DNA of 41,148 bases from Prochloraceae cyanobacterium PL24a_bin.78 (GCA_028281945.1 JANQIW010000029.1:1-41148), one strand, 5' to 3'; counted from the stretch's first letter, positions 1 to 9,743 are shown. Numbers and translations: made by a program. Notes: generated from the letters alone by a model not told the origin.

Positions 1-101
1 AGATTGGGAGAATAAATTTTAGTTAATTATCCTAGATTGAAGATTTTTAAACTCTATCATGCTTAAAGACTCTCTTGATAAAAGACTCTCTTGATATAAG
101 T
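1..101 (+). repeat. Dispersed AT-rich repeat, copy 1 (family A)
   Basis: The first 101 bases hold a copy of an intergenic repeat that recurs near 3341, 15636, 31309, 34029, 37719 and 40919. Landmarks in order are GGGAGAATAAATT, TTAATTATCCTAGATT, TTTAAACTCTATCAT and a doubled GACTCTCTTGATA. The rest of the spacer (102-306) is AT-rich, with no reading frame or clear signal that I can support. Confidence 0.7.
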
Positions 102-306
102 TGAACCATAAAGCCTTGGAAAAATTTTATTTAGACATTTGAGATAAATCTATCACAGATTTCCATTATTAATAGATTAAGTATATTTAACCTATACTTT
201 AAATACAAGTGCTAGATCCATTTTCTTGGGTAATTATAATCTTAATATATTCTTTGTTTTTGAATTTAGAGTTAAATTTATTTATAAGAATATATTTATA
301 ATTATT

Positions 307-1008
307 TTATGGGAAATTAGGAATAATAGTTAAGTCATAAACTGGTTGATTGCTCATACAATACCAATGACAAGTAAATAAATCTGGTTTTTGTATTGCC
401 AAAGATGCTATGGCAGGACTAGCGGGAAAAGGCCAGAGTCGGTCAAAAATGAGTTTATTTTTTTGCAAGCAACATTGTAATAAATAAACAGAAGGAATAG
501 CATTAATAGATTTGAGCAACTGATAACCTAAATGATAAAGAGGTTGACGCTGTCGATCGCTGATATTAATAGGCTGCATATAAGAATTAGGCATAGCACC
601 TTCACCAATCAATTCACCATAAATTGGGCCTTTAGCCGTTAAGACAATAGGTAACCAAACATCTCCCAAACAAGAATGATTATTACTAGTTTGAAAACCT
701 AAATTATCAGCTACCCATTGTCGTCTAGCTTTAAGATCAAAACAAGCTTGATAAATAGATTTAGCTGGAAAATCGAAAAAATGTGGTAACTGAATAGTTA
801 AAGGACAATAAATCAAGTTAGCATCTTTTTTTGCTGGCTTATTGTAATTGGTCCATAAAGTTGCTGAAGCGATGACTTCAACCTCAACACCATCAGATTG
901 GATTGCCCCACTTAAAGCTGTTACCATTTTGGCTGCTACTGGGGATTGAGGGCTAATTCTTCCACTTTCTTTGACTTCAGCATTGACAATAATAATAACT
1001 TTAGACAT
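307..1008 (-). CDS. Conserved hypothetical protein
   Basis: This is a 233-aa protein of unknown function. I place the start at the internal ATG (MSKVIIIVNAEV) because an AAGGA ribosome-binding site lies seven bases upstream of it. A 15-codon N-terminal extension to 1053 is possible but has no such site. The N terminus is a hydrophobic beta strand (VIIIVNAEV), as in an alpha/beta fold. The middle is Trp- and Pro-rich (GDVWLPIVLTAKGPIYGEL), and the C terminus contains paired Cys (LLQCCL). No transmembrane segment or signal peptide is visible. It is divergent from the phosphohexomutase gene that follows. The long intact frame and the good ribosome-binding site make it a real gene, but I do not recognise the family. 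Confidence 0.75.
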   Translation of the reverse strand: MSKVIIIVNAEVKESGRISPQSPVAAKMVTALSGAIQSDGVEVEVIASATLWTNYNKPAKKDANLIYCPLTIQLPHFFDFPAKSIYQACFDLKARRQWVADNLGFQTSNNHSCLGDVWLPIVLTAKGPIYGELIGEGAMPNSYMQPINISDRQRQPLYHLGYQLLKSINAIPSVYLLQCCLQKNKLIFDRLWPFPASPAIASLAIQKPDLFTCHWYCMSNQPVYDLTIIPNFP

Positions 1009-1152
1009 TTTTTGTCCTTGTAACTTTTCCTTATTAATATTAATATTTGACAATTTTAACCTTAATCTCTTAGTTATCTTTAATATGGTTTTATCTAAGT
1101 AGATTTTCTTGGTTTTGCCCTTTGGGAGCGAGATTTAATAATATTAAATGAG

Positions 1153-2607
1153 ATGGAGAGAATTTCGTCAAACATGAATATAAGTTCTAATCAAAAAATT
1201 AATTTTGGTACTGATGGATGGCGCGGTATAATTGCTGATGATTTTACGTTTCCCAATGTTTGGAAGGTAACAAGAGCGATCGCTGCCTATTTAGAGACAG
1301 TTTACCCTAAAAATTGTCCTGTTTTAGTTGGTTATGATACTCGTTTTTTGGCCCCAGAGTTTGCTAAATCTGCTGCTTGCATTTTAGCTGAATTGGGTTG
1401 GAATGTTTTAATTACGGATTCTTTTTGTCCTACGCCTGTAATTGCCTATCAAGCTAAATTGCTCAATTCTGCTGGTGCATTAATGTTCACCGCTAGTCAT
1501 AATGCTGCACGTTATTGTGGAATTAAATATATTCCTGATTATGCAGGTCCGGCGACTGATGACATTACTAATAAAATTGTAGCTAATTTAGACTCTGCTT
1601 CTATTTTACCTCCAAAAATTGATTATCCAGGTCCAATTGTTGAATTTAATCCTAAAACTGATTATTTCAAGTTTATTACCAATTCTATTTCTTTTAATCA
1701 AATTCGATCGGCTAATTTAAAAGTACACTATGATGCTCTTTATTCTACTTCTAGAGGATATTTAGATGAGATTCTCAGACAATGTAATTGTGAGGTATTT
1801 ACTCTACACAATAAACGGGATGTACTTTTTGGTGGTCAATTGCCTGAGCCTAGTTTTGCGAGGTTAGCACAACTTAAAGATTCTGTAATTACGGAGCACG
1901 CCGATTTGGGGGTGGCTACTGATGGTGATGGCGATCGTTTTGGCATTATTGATGAGGTTGGTAATTTTGTTCCTCCCAATATTATTTTATTAATTTTGGC
2001 CCGTCACTTGATGAAAAATAAAGGTAAAACTGGTGCTATTGTTCGTACTCTTGCCACTACTCATCTTTTGGATCGATTTGCGGCTCAGAACGGTTTAGAA
2101 TTATATGAAACTCCGGTGGGTTTTAAATATATTGGTGAGAAAATGCGTCAGACTCAAGTTTTAATCGGAGGAGAAGAATCTGGAGGATTGAGCATTGATG
2201 GACATATTCCTGAAAAGGATGGTATTTTAGCTAATCTTTTGGTCATAGAAGCTCTTGCCTATGAAGGAAAACCTTTGTCAATGTTGGTAGAAGAAGCCAT
2301 TGCAACAGTTGGAGAAGTGACTTTTAATCATCGTTTTGATTTAAAATTCTCTACCAATGAGGTTAGCAAAATGTTACAATACTATAAGAGCAATCCTCCA
2401 GAAGAAATAGCTGGAATTAAAGTAAAACAAATAAGTTATCAAGACGGAATTAAATTATATCTTGAAGATAATAGTTGGATACTTTTAAGAGCTTCCGGTA
2501 CTGAACCTTTAATGAGAGTTTATTTGGAAACAGATTCTCTTAAAAAACAAAACAAGTTGGTAAAATATATGAACCAAACTATCGAAAACATCACCAAAAT
2601 TATCTAA
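1153..2607 (+). CDS. Phosphoglucomutase/phosphomannomutase family protein
   Basis: This 484-aa alpha-D-phosphohexomutase transfers phosphate between the C1 and C6 positions of a hexose phosphate, probably glucose or mannose. All four family signatures are present: the N-terminal FGTDGWRG (18-25), the catalytic phosphoserine loop TASHN (Ser115), the metal-binding loop DGDGDR (257-262), the sugar-binding loop GGEESGG (339-345) and the phosphate-binding RASGTEP (from 446). The length fits the short bacterial class, and the sequence resembles the second phosphoglucomutase of cyanobacteria (Synechocystis slr1334 type). Substrate preference cannot be read from sequence alone. The start is either the ATG at 1153 or the one at 1174; neither has a strong Shine-Dalgarno. 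Cyanobacterial phosphoglucomutases feed glycogen and nucleotide-sugar synthesis. Confidence 0.92.
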   Translation: MERISSNMNISSNQKINFGTDGWRGIIADDFTFPNVWKVTRAIAAYLETVYPKNCPVLVGYDTRFLAPEFAKSAACILAELGWNVLITDSFCPTPVIAYQAKLLNSAGALMFTASHNAARYCGIKYIPDYAGPATDDITNKIVANLDSASILPPKIDYPGPIVEFNPKTDYFKFITNSISFNQIRSANLKVHYDALYSTSRGYLDEILRQCNCEVFTLHNKRDVLFGGQLPEPSFARLAQLKDSVITEHADLGVATDGDGDRFGIIDEVGNFVPPNIILLILARHLMKNKGKTGAIVRTLATTHLLDRFAAQNGLELYETPVGFKYIGEKMRQTQVLIGGEESGGLSIDGHIPEKDGILANLLVIEALAYEGKPLSMLVEEAIATVGEVTFNHRFDLKFSTNEVSKMLQYYKSNPPEEIAGIKVKQISYQDGIKLYLEDNSWILLRASGTEPLMRVYLETDSLKKQNKLVKYMNQTIENITKII

Positions 2608-2655
2608 CTATTTTAGATAATAATCTTGAATGGTTGATGTCAAGTGATAGATTGA

Positions 2656-2702
2656 AATGTAGGGAAGTTACCATAATTTCTCTACATTACTATTAATTTT
2701 TT
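2656..2702 (+). terminator. Possible intrinsic terminator after the phosphohexomutase gene
   Basis: AATGTAG (2656-2662) pairs with CTACATT (2682-2688), and a run of six T follows at about 2697-2702, nine bases past the stem. The gap before the T run weakens the call. The rest of the 2608-2939 spacer is AT-rich and holds nothing else I can support. Confidence 0.4.
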
Positions 2703-2939
2703 CATCAAGATTTTTAGGAAAATAATTGTCAAATTTTTCCTAAATTGTTTCTTGATATTAAAGGTAGGATTAATAGGCAAAATTGAAGATAAAAATGGTT
2801 TATTTGTTATTTTTTTCCATTTATTTTTGATTTATTTTTGGTAGACTTAAAGCATTATTAAAAATAATAATTCAATTACTTTAATTCTATTCATAAAGTT
2901 GGACTAAATTTAATTTTACTACTAATGAAAAACTAAAAT

Positions 2940-3242
2940 ATGAAAATAATTATCAACTTTTTACAAGCTCTAATTATTGCGGCTTGGCTGGTTATAATCC
3001 CAATATTGTCAATTCAAAATATCACAGAAGTATCATTAAAATTTCTATTTTTTGAATCTATAAAATTACCAGTTGGAATAATGCTATCTTGGAGTGCAGC
3101 GGCAGGAATGATGATTGGGGGAATCTTACCAGTTTTCTGGATTAAAAAATCTAAAAAAAGAAAGCCTTCTCCTTATATTAGAGAAGATGTAGACTATTTC
3201 GATGATGAAGAAGAAGATCCTATTTTTGATTGGGATGAATAA
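2940..3242 (+). CDS. LapA-like (DUF1049) small membrane protein
   Basis: This 100-aa protein has two hydrophobic segments, at roughly residues 5-26 and 44-67, followed by a Lys/Arg-rich stop-transfer stretch (KKSKKRK) and a very acidic tail (DDEEEDPIFDWDE). Two membrane helices with a short linker containing SIQN match the LapA domain (formerly DUF1049), which is widespread in cyanobacteria and of unsettled function there; in enterobacteria LapA takes part in lipopolysaccharide assembly. No strong ribosome-binding site is visible before the ATG. It appears monocistronic, with spacers of over 300 bases on both sides. The acidic tail probably lies in the cytoplasm by the positive-inside rule. 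Confidence 0.75.
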   Translation: MKIIINFLQALIIAAWLVIIPILSIQNITEVSLKFLFFESIKLPVGIMLSWSAAAGMMIGGILPVFWIKKSKKRKPSPYIREDVDYFDDEEEDPIFDWDE

Positions 3243-3281
3243 TCTTATTTTTCTTTAAATAGGGATAGATGTTGAGTGGAG

Positions 3282-3317
3282 GATTGGCAGGATTGGCAGG
3301 ATTGGCAGGATTGGCAA
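3282..3317 (+). repeat. 9-bp tandem repeat GATTGGCAG, four units
   Basis: Four head-to-tail copies of GATTGGCAG (the last ends in A) start at 3282. They lie just before a family A repeat and are one form of the purine-rich tract that accompanies that family. Confidence 0.85.
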
Positions 3318-3340
3318 GAAATTACTTATTACTTAAATCT

Positions 3341-3408
3341 TGGATTGGGGAGAATAAATTGGTGTTAATTTATCCTAGATTTAGGAGTTTTAAAGTTTAT
3401 CATTATTG
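3341..3408 (+). repeat. Dispersed AT-rich repeat, copy 2 (family A)
   Basis: The landmarks are TTGGATTGGGGAGAATAAATT, then TTAATTTATCCTAGATTTAGGA, then TTTATCATTA (each shown here as separate landmarks; see positions 3341-3361, 3366-3386 and about 3396-3405). The order and orientation are the same as in copy 1 at the left edge. The rest of the 3243-3597 spacer is AT-rich with no supported gene. Confidence 0.7.
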
Positions 3409-3597
3409 TGCCAAAATTGGTATTAGAACAATTTACAATTGATAATTTAGAATTAATAATTTACAATTTTCAATAGATAGAAAAAAGGTTTTGATTTTCA
3501 TAAATAAATGGTGGCACATTGTTATTAATAAAAATCGAAAATAGGTTAGGATTAGAAAGAATAGAAGAATAGAAGATTACAAGATGGAGAAATTAAA

Positions 3598-4488
3598 ATG
3601 TTTTTAGTCACAGGCTCAACTGGATCTTTAGGACGTAGAATTGTTAGAGAATTAAGAGAAAAAGACGAATCAGTAAGAGCTTTTGTTCGTTTATTTTCAG
3701 ATTATAAAGAATTAGAAACTAGAGAAGCTTCTATTTTTGTTGGGGATTTACGAGAAGATAAAGATATTGAAAAAGCTTGTGTTGGGGTTAAATATATTAT
3801 TAGTTCTCATGGTAGCGATAAAGATGCTGAAGCTTTGGATTATCGAGCTAATATCAATTTAATTGATGCAGCAATTAAAAATAATGTTGAGCATTTTGTT
3901 TATATTTCTGTCTTAGGTGTCGATCGAGGTTATCAAGATTCTCAAGTATTTAGAGCAAAAAGAGAAACGGAAAAATATCTCATGGCTAGTGGTCTAAATT
4001 ATACCATTCTTAGACCTTCTGGTTTTGCTAATAATTTATTACCTTTAGCAGAAAGATTTCGTGATACAGGTTTTTATTTATTAATTGGAGATCCAAAAAA
4101 TCGCTCTTCAATTATTAGTACTGATGATTTGGCAAAAATAGCAATTGATTCAGTTAAAGTTACTGGAGCACTTAATAAAATTTTGCCTGTGGGTGGGCCT
4201 GAAATTTTAAAAAGAAAAGATGTTCCTAAAATTTTTGGTAAGGTTTTTAAGCAAGAACCTATTATTATTAATCCTCCTTTATTGTTGTTGGATGGGGTTA
4301 AATCTGTTTTAGGATTGTTTGATTCTCAAACGGAAAAAGGTCTGAATACTTTAAGAACTTTGCTTGCTAATGAGTTTTTTATTACTGCTGAAGAAGTGGC
4401 AAATCTTGAATCAATTTATGATATGAAGTTGGAATCTTTAGAAGATTTTATTATCCGTTATCTGGGCAATAATTCTGAAAATGATTAA
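3598..4488 (+). CDS. Atypical SDR (NmrA/Ycf39-like) NAD(P)-binding protein
   Basis: This 296-aa protein has a Rossmann fold that starts at residue 1 (MFLVTGSTGSLGRR, with the dinucleotide-binding TGSTGSLG at 5-12). It resembles atypical short-chain dehydrogenases of the NmrA/Ycf39 (HCF244) superfamily. HFVYISVLGVDR (about residues 99-110) is the usual strand-5 region, and YTILRPSGFANN (about 135-146) is the conserved active-site-side loop. No classical YxxxK catalytic pair is evident in the expected place, so it may bind NAD(P) as a regulator or assembly factor rather than act as a dehydrogenase. True Ycf39 helps photosystem II assembly; this gene is a relative, not a confident orthologue. 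It stands alone between AT-rich spacers. Confidence 0.85.
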   Translation: MFLVTGSTGSLGRRIVRELREKDESVRAFVRLFSDYKELETREASIFVGDLREDKDIEKACVGVKYIISSHGSDKDAEALDYRANINLIDAAIKNNVEHFVYISVLGVDRGYQDSQVFRAKRETEKYLMASGLNYTILRPSGFANNLLPLAERFRDTGFYLLIGDPKNRSSIISTDDLAKIAIDSVKVTGALNKILPVGGPEILKRKDVPKIFGKVFKQEPIIINPPLLLLDGVKSVLGLFDSQTEKGLNTLRTLLANEFFITAEEVANLESIYDMKLESLEDFIIRYLGNNSEND

Positions 4489-4696
4489 TATTAAATTACC
4501 AACAAAATTAATGATTGAAATTAATTGACTAAGGATTCCATTGTCTTTTTTTTAGTAATAAGTTTTGATAGTTTTCTAAATGAGAATAGATCCTTTGGAT
4601 TTGAAAAATAGAAGAACAATTGAAAGCAAAATTATTACTTATTATTTAATTTTTTAATTCTTTAAATTACTTATTACTTAATTATTTATTATTACC

Positions 4697-5872
4697 TTGA
4701 CTAATAAACAAGCAGATACATGGTTTACTAAAACCACCTTATTATTGTCATTTATGCTGCCTGTTATGACAGCAACGACTATCGCTCCCGCTTTACCAGC
4801 AATTGAAAAAAACTTTGCTTCTGTTGAAAATGTTGAGGTTTTAGTTCGTTTAATTCTGACAATCCCTAGCATTTTTGTGGCGTTAGGCTCGCCTCTTGCA
4901 GGGATAATTATCGATCGTCAACCCCGTAAACCTTTTTTGATTTTTACTTTAGTGATATTTGGTTTGGCAGGGATTTCTGGGCTTTTTCTAGATTCTCTTC
5001 AACTAATTTTAGTGGGGCGAGGATTGTTGGGTTTGAGTGTGGCGGGGGTGATCACGGTTAATACTACTTTAATTGCTGATTATTATCAAGATAATACCAG
5101 AGCTAAACTTTTAGGTCTCAAAGCTAGTGTTTTAGCTATAGCTTCCGTTATTTTTACTATTCTCACTGGATTTTTAGTAGATATTAACTGGCGTTTGCCT
5201 TTTATTAGTTATTTGGTTTCTTTTTTACTAATTCCTTTGGTGGTAGTTTTTTTGCCTGAAGTAGAAAAATCTTCATCTTCACCTAGCAAGATAAATCATC
5301 TCGATACATTTGAATTTCCTATTAAAAACATTTTTATTACTTATAGTATTGTTTTATTAAATCAAATAGTGTATTTTTTTATTTTGCTAAATTTACCTTT
5401 TTATTTACAAAAGGTTGTATCTTCAGGAGGAATCACTAGTGGATTATTTCTTGGAATATTTAATATCACTATGGCTATTGCTTCAATTAGTTATGGATGG
5501 ATTAAAAAGGGTGTTAGCTTTATAAAAATTTATGCTTTTGGATTTTTATGTCTGGGTATTGGCTATATTCTAATCATACTAAGTAATGATTTGATTATTT
5601 TAGGTTTAGCTATTGCGGGAATGGGAAGAGGTTTAATTATGCCTAATACTAATGTTTATTTGGCATATGCTGCTCCTTTTCATTTACGGGGCTTTTTATT
5701 AGGGGGATTAGTCACAAGTGCTTTTCTTGGGAATTTTATCTCGGTATTTATTAATCAATTTTTAGTAGAAATTAATGGGATAGAAAATACTTTCCTTTTT
5801 ACTGGCATATTTATGTTGGTATGTTTTGGGATAACTTTAGTATTTAGCAGATTTAATCAATCAAGTTTATGA
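4697..5872 (+). CDS. Major facilitator superfamily transporter (drug-efflux type)
   Basis: This 391-aa integral membrane protein has about twelve hydrophobic segments. The loop between helices 2 and 3 carries an MFS motif A variant (GSPLAGIIIDRQPRKP, residues about 59-74), and the layout fits the DHA1-type H+ antiporters. The reading frame is bounded upstream by an in-frame TAA at 4679, and no ATG precedes the first helix, so a TTG at 4697 is the likeliest start. No clear Shine-Dalgarno supports it. The substrate cannot be told from sequence. The final residues (RFNQSSL) are short and cytoplasmic. Neighbours give no functional hint. Confidence 0.85.
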   Translation: MTNKQADTWFTKTTLLLSFMLPVMTATTIAPALPAIEKNFASVENVEVLVRLILTIPSIFVALGSPLAGIIIDRQPRKPFLIFTLVIFGLAGISGLFLDSLQLILVGRGLLGLSVAGVITVNTTLIADYYQDNTRAKLLGLKASVLAIASVIFTILTGFLVDINWRLPFISYLVSFLLIPLVVVFLPEVEKSSSSPSKINHLDTFEFPIKNIFITYSIVLLNQIVYFFILLNLPFYLQKVVSSGGITSGLFLGIFNITMAIASISYGWIKKGVSFIKIYAFGFLCLGIGYILIILSNDLIILGLAIAGMGRGLIMPNTNVYLAYAAPFHLRGFLLGGLVTSAFLGNFISVFINQFLVEINGIENTFLFTGIFMLVCFGITLVFSRFNQSSL

Positions 5873-5958
5873 TTATATTTAATCTTGTAGAATAAGTTTT
5901 TACTGTTTTTGATGGAAGTATTATCTATCCATAGGTAATCTTTTTTGATATTAGATAT

Positions 5959-6300
5959 TTAAATATTAATTTTTCCACTTCTAATTAGTTGAAGACCAGC
6001 AGTTAAAGAGCTAAAAGACACAAAGAAATACCATAAACTTGTTGGTCTTAAAAAAACATTCCCACTAAGAAATACAAAAATAATGCCTAAAGCAATGAGA
6101 ATACCTCCTGCAATTCCTGTTTGGCGAGGATAAATAACTAAACAAGTAGTGCCTAAGATTAGAGACATTACAGAAAAGAATGCGGGAATATCTCTCCACC
6201 AATATCTAGTTATGGTTGTGGTAAAATAAATATTCTTACTTAAAAAGTATATTCCTAAGATGACTAAACCTATTCCTATGAGTTTTGAGAGAAAGCGCAC
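5959..6300 (-). CDS. Small four-helix membrane protein of unknown function
   Basis: This 113-aa protein consists almost entirely of four hydrophobic helices (roughly residues 5-21, 38-56, 62-83 and 87-105) joined by short polar loops. It starts with GTG at 6300, preceded by AGGAG eight bases upstream, which makes the start convincing. I do not recognise a named family. It is convergent with the MFS gene and lies upstream of the cytosine deaminase gene's 3' end on the same strand, but it does not obviously belong to its operon because it is transcribed after it, with a 51-base gap. Confidence 0.7.
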   Translation of the reverse strand: MRFLSKLIGIGLVILGIYFLSKNIYFTTTITRYWWRDIPAFFSVMSLILGTTCLVIYPRQTGIAGGILIALGIIFVFLSGNVFLRPTSLWYFFVSFSSLTAGLQLIRSGKINI

Positions 6301-6351
6301 TAGTATAACTCCTGATATTTAATGGTGATTTTAATTTATTATTCTAAGTTA

Positions 6352-7662
6352 TTATACCATTAAAGAGTCTAATTGTTCATAATCTGGTAAAGTTGTATCA
6401 ATAGATTCTCCTTTTCGTAACACAATTCGATCGTGTTGAGAACGAGATAATAACTCACTAAAATAACGTGCTCTAAATATAACTAAATCGGCTGGTAATC
6501 CGATGTCTATTCTACCTAGGGTGGGTAATTCCATTAAATCTGCTGGAGTTTTAGTCACAGAAGCGATCCAATCTCCATAAGGCATATCTAAATGACCAAT
6601 TCTAACTGCTTGAGTAAAGACTTCTAACCCATCATGATCCCCGAATCCATAGAAAGGATCACGACAATTATCACTTGCAAAAGCAACAGAAATACCTTTT
6701 TGTTTTAACTCATGCACTCTAGTAATACCTCTCCAATAGGGAGTTTCTAATTTTGTTCTATCTTGAAGGTAGATATTGCACATTGGTAAACTAACAATTT
6801 CAATACCTGCTTGTTTGACTAAATCTATGGTTTTCTCTGCTATATCTAAGGGTTGCACTGCTAAACTACAACAATGCCCACAAATAATTTTTCCTGCAAA
6901 TTCATGACGGATAGCTGCTTTTGCAATTCTTTCTAAGGAAATAGAGTTGGGATTACCATTTTCATCGGCATGGAAGTCAAGGTTTAATCCTCTTTCTTTG
7001 GCAAGGGTAAAGACTGTATCTAGTTGACTATCTAAATCGGGATTTGTATAAGCTACGCCTCCTAAGATTCCTCCTATTTCGGCAATTTTATCTGCTAAAG
7101 CTATCCCTTGTGGTGTTTGAAAGTAGTCTAGGGTGACGAGGGAAACTGCTTGTAAGTCGATTTTGTTTTGCCATTGTTGTTGTAAGCTTGTAAATACTTC
7201 TAAGCTAATTTCTGCTTGTTTGCCGAAACAGTCTATATGGGTTCGTATTGCTTTTGTGCCATGAGCGTAGCTGCATTTTAGTCCAAATTCCATGCGTTGA
7301 TACACGTCATGGAAATTCCAATGTTGGGCATCTGTTTTTGATGTGGTAATGGCGTTATCAAATGTGCCGTTGGGATTGGGTGATCGTTCCCAAATATGCC
7401 CTTTATCGAGATGAGTATGTAAGTCTACAAAACAGGGGAGAATTATTCTTTTATTTAAATTTAAAAAATGTTGTAAGGAAGGATTAGTTTTACTTGGAAT
7501 AATATTTGTAATTATTCCTTTAGTGATTTCTAAGTGGAATAAATTTAAATTTTCTTGAGTTGGATTTGTGAGGTAATTCTCTACAATATGCCTAGGCAAT
7601 AAACAAATGGGAATATGGGCATTGAGTAACCAATAAGAATTTACTTGGGGAATCGTTAACAT
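6352..7662 (-). CDS. codA: Cytosine deaminase (amidohydrolase family)
   Basis: This 436-aa metal-dependent amidohydrolase resembles CodA, which converts cytosine to uracil and ammonia in pyrimidine salvage. The metal and catalytic residues are all in place: HTHLDKGH (His82, His84), HADE (His231, Glu234), GHCCS (His263) and ASDNCRDPFY (Asp331). The DNCRDPFYGFGDHDG segment is very typical of cytosine deaminases and separates them from isoguanine and other deaminases. E. coli CodA is about 427 aa, so the length fits. No signal peptide is seen, so the enzyme is cytoplasmic. Some family members act on related pyrimidines or triazines, so exact specificity is inferred. Confidence 0.9.
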   Translation of the reverse strand: MLTIPQVNSYWLLNAHIPICLLPRHIVENYLTNPTQENLNLFHLEITKGIITNIIPSKTNPSLQHFLNLNKRIILPCFVDLHTHLDKGHIWERSPNPNGTFDNAITTSKTDAQHWNFHDVYQRMEFGLKCSYAHGTKAIRTHIDCFGKQAEISLEVFTSLQQQWQNKIDLQAVSLVTLDYFQTPQGIALADKIAEIGGILGGVAYTNPDLDSQLDTVFTLAKERGLNLDFHADENGNPNSISLERIAKAAIRHEFAGKIICGHCCSLAVQPLDIAEKTIDLVKQAGIEIVSLPMCNIYLQDRTKLETPYWRGITRVHELKQKGISVAFASDNCRDPFYGFGDHDGLEVFTQAVRIGHLDMPYGDWIASVTKTPADLMELPTLGRIDIGLPADLVIFRARYFSELLSRSQHDRIVLRKGESIDTTLPDYEQLDSLMV

Positions 7663-7782
7663 AATTATGACTTACTTAATTATTATTTATTCTACTTTTA
7701 TATTATGAGATTTCCATCAAAACAGAATCATAAGATTAATGTGATTTAATTTTATCTCTAAACGAATTTTTACTAGGCTAAA

Positions 7783-8823
7783 TTAATTTGATTGAGAAGA
7801 ATCTTCTGGATTTTCAGAATTCTTTTCTGGAATAGAAGGATTATTTTGGTTTTCAGATTCATTTTGTGGAGGATTTTTCTCCTTTGAAGTTAAAGCTTTT
7901 TTCGCTTTTTCGGTAATTGCTGAGTAAGCTTGTTCAGATATTAATCCCGCAGAAAAGGCTACTAATAATAAAGTTTCTCGTCGTATCTTTTGAATTTCTG
8001 ATTCAGAAACAAGTGTATGTACAGAAATATTGGCAATAAAACTTGCAATAGCTAAAAACATTCCTAATAATGGTTTATAAATATAGGCTTTGATAGGGAT
8101 TTTTTCTTCATTTTCTAGATGTTCGCGAGTTAGAAAAATGAGGCTACCAAATCCTCCTAAAATAATTAAGAGAATAAATGTATTTAGTAAATTAAATGTA
8201 ACGGAATTGATACCAGTTATTAGCTTATTTCTTTCACTTTCTTGAGATATCCAATTTTTAACCTCTAAACTTAAATCAATATCTTGTTCTTTAAATTCTT
8301 TCTTTCTAAATTGTGGTGGGATGATATCATTTTTAATAGTATTTAAATCTTGATTTTCTGAAGGTGCGATTGCCTTTGCCTCTAATCTAGTTTCAATCGC
8401 AATATATAACTGTATATAATCTCTTAATTTAAAATCTTTTGTTAGATCTAAATCATTATAGATATCGTACAATATACTTTCTATTGGTGGAATCCCTTCT
8501 TTAAGATGAAAACAGTTTTTATAAATTAGAAGGCTTTGAAAGATTTTTTCTTCTTTTAAGTCTAAATTATTATTATTTTCTAATTCAATCGAATTAATAC
8601 TTTGAGCAGCACAATCAAGCTTTTTTTGGAATGACGTTAATTGAAATGTACTCTTTATCTGACGGAAAATATTGTTTGTATATACTGTAATAAGACCAAT
8701 AGATGTCAATAAAACAATCCATGTTATAAGTATTAAATTTTTAGTAGTTTTTAAGAATAAAGCATTCATTTTAGGATTTGAGATTTTAGTTTCTTGTTTA
8801 GTGTTATTTTTCTTAATTTCCAT
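7783..8823 (-). CDS. Membrane protein of unknown function
   Basis: This 346-aa protein has one N-terminal hydrophobic helix (about residues 29-49), a 160-residue hydrophilic domain, two further helices (about 211-231 and 251-272), a possible fourth short one (284-300), and a Ser/Asn/Glu/Pro-rich disordered tail (from about 310). An AAGGA site eight bases upstream supports the ATG at 8823. The hydrophilic domain is Lys/Glu/Asn-rich and predicted helical, as in sensory or scaffolding proteins, but I see no HAMP, kinase or other named domain. It is probably an inner-membrane protein. The family is not recognised. Confidence 0.7.
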   Translation of the reverse strand: MEIKKNNTKQETKISNPKMNALFLKTTKNLILITWIVLLTSIGLITVYTNNIFRQIKSTFQLTSFQKKLDCAAQSINSIELENNNNLDLKEEKIFQSLLIYKNCFHLKEGIPPIESILYDIYNDLDLTKDFKLRDYIQLYIAIETRLEAKAIAPSENQDLNTIKNDIIPPQFRKKEFKEQDIDLSLEVKNWISQESERNKLITGINSVTFNLLNTFILLIILGGFGSLIFLTREHLENEEKIPIKAYIYKPLLGMFLAIASFIANISVHTLVSESEIQKIRRETLLLVAFSAGLISEQAYSAITEKAKKALTSKEKNPPQNESENQNNPSIPEKNSENPEDSSQSN

Positions 8824-9069
8824 AATACATTCCTTTCTATTATGTCTTAATACTGAATAAAAATCTAAGTTCGATGATTTTTATAATTTGGTTATTTTAC
8901 CTATTTTTATATCTAATTAAAATGGTTTATTTTCATTTTTTCATAAACTAAATCTAATTTAACATCTAATTAAAAATTATAACTATATATAATAGATAAT
9001 TAATGATTGACAACTCTAAAGATTTTAATGGTGTTACTAGTGGATGTAATTAATAGTTAAGCTATACAT

Positions 9070-9092
9070 AAAAAATGCTAGGCATCCCTAGC
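9070..9092 (-). terminator. Intrinsic terminator of the Rieske gene
   Basis: Read on the minus strand, GCTAGG, a four-base loop and CCTAGC are followed at once by A and six T. It lies 44 bases past the Rieske protein's stop codon. The remainder of the 8824-9135 spacer is AT-rich with nothing else supported. Confidence 0.75.
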
Positions 9093-9135
9093 TAAAATTT
9101 AATTTTATTTTTATAAGAATTGTTTTGAATTATAA

Positions 9136-9492
9136 TTAAGAATCTATATCTATCTCAATATGTCCTTCATTTACACGAATAGGAAAGACAGGTAAAGGTT
9201 TAGGGCTGGAAACTTTACCCAAGAAAGTGCCAACTAAGGGAGGAAAAGTACTCCATTGTTTGACTTCTCCTGTTTCTAGTGAGAAAACACTTCGATGGAA
9301 TGGACATACTATTGCACAATCTTCTGTTATTTTGCCTTTTTTCATAGGTAGTTTTAAATGAGGGCAACTGTTGGAAACTGCGTAAATCTTCCCTGAGTTG
9401 TTAATCATCAAAATTTTGCGATCTCCTATTTTTACTACTTGCCGTTTACCATCTGAAAGCTCATCTACTGAAAGTACTTTAGTCCAACTCAT
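9136..9492 (-). CDS. Rieske [2Fe-2S] ferredoxin-like protein
   Basis: This 118-aa single-domain Rieske protein carries both cluster-binding motifs: SCPHLKLPM (Cys43, His45) and CPFHRSVF (Cys63, His66). It has no transmembrane anchor or Tat signal, so it resembles soluble dioxygenase-type Rieske ferredoxins, not the cytochrome b6f PetC subunit. I use the ATG at 9492, which has GGAG nine bases upstream; the frame can open at a TTG at 9507, but that codon overlaps the ribosome-binding site. An intrinsic terminator follows. No oxygenase partner gene is adjacent, so its electron partner is unknown. Confidence 0.88.
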   Translation of the reverse strand: MSWTKVLSVDELSDGKRQVVKIGDRKILMINNSGKIYAVSNSCPHLKLPMKKGKITEDCAIVCPFHRSVFSLETGEVKQWSTFPPLVGTFLGKVSSPKPLPVFPIRVNEGHIEIDIDS

Positions 9493-9743
9493 AATACAAT
9501 ACTCCAAATTTAAGAAAGATATAATATTATTATTAACTAAAGAGGTTCATTATAAATACCAAATTTAATTTAGTATTTTTTTTGCTGTATTTTTTTTGAC
9601 TATTTCTGCTTCTAAGTAGAGGGTTTTATTAGATATTTTCTATTATTTTTTTTACATATTTTACCTTGTATTTCGATTATTAATTTTGGAATTTTATAGG
9701 CAAAAACTGTATTAATCAAATCTATCAATTTATTTTTGCTAAT

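Noticed and set aside
3282..3317. CRISPR array
   Set aside because: The units are 9 bp and directly adjacent, with no spacers. No other place in the window has regularly spaced repeats.
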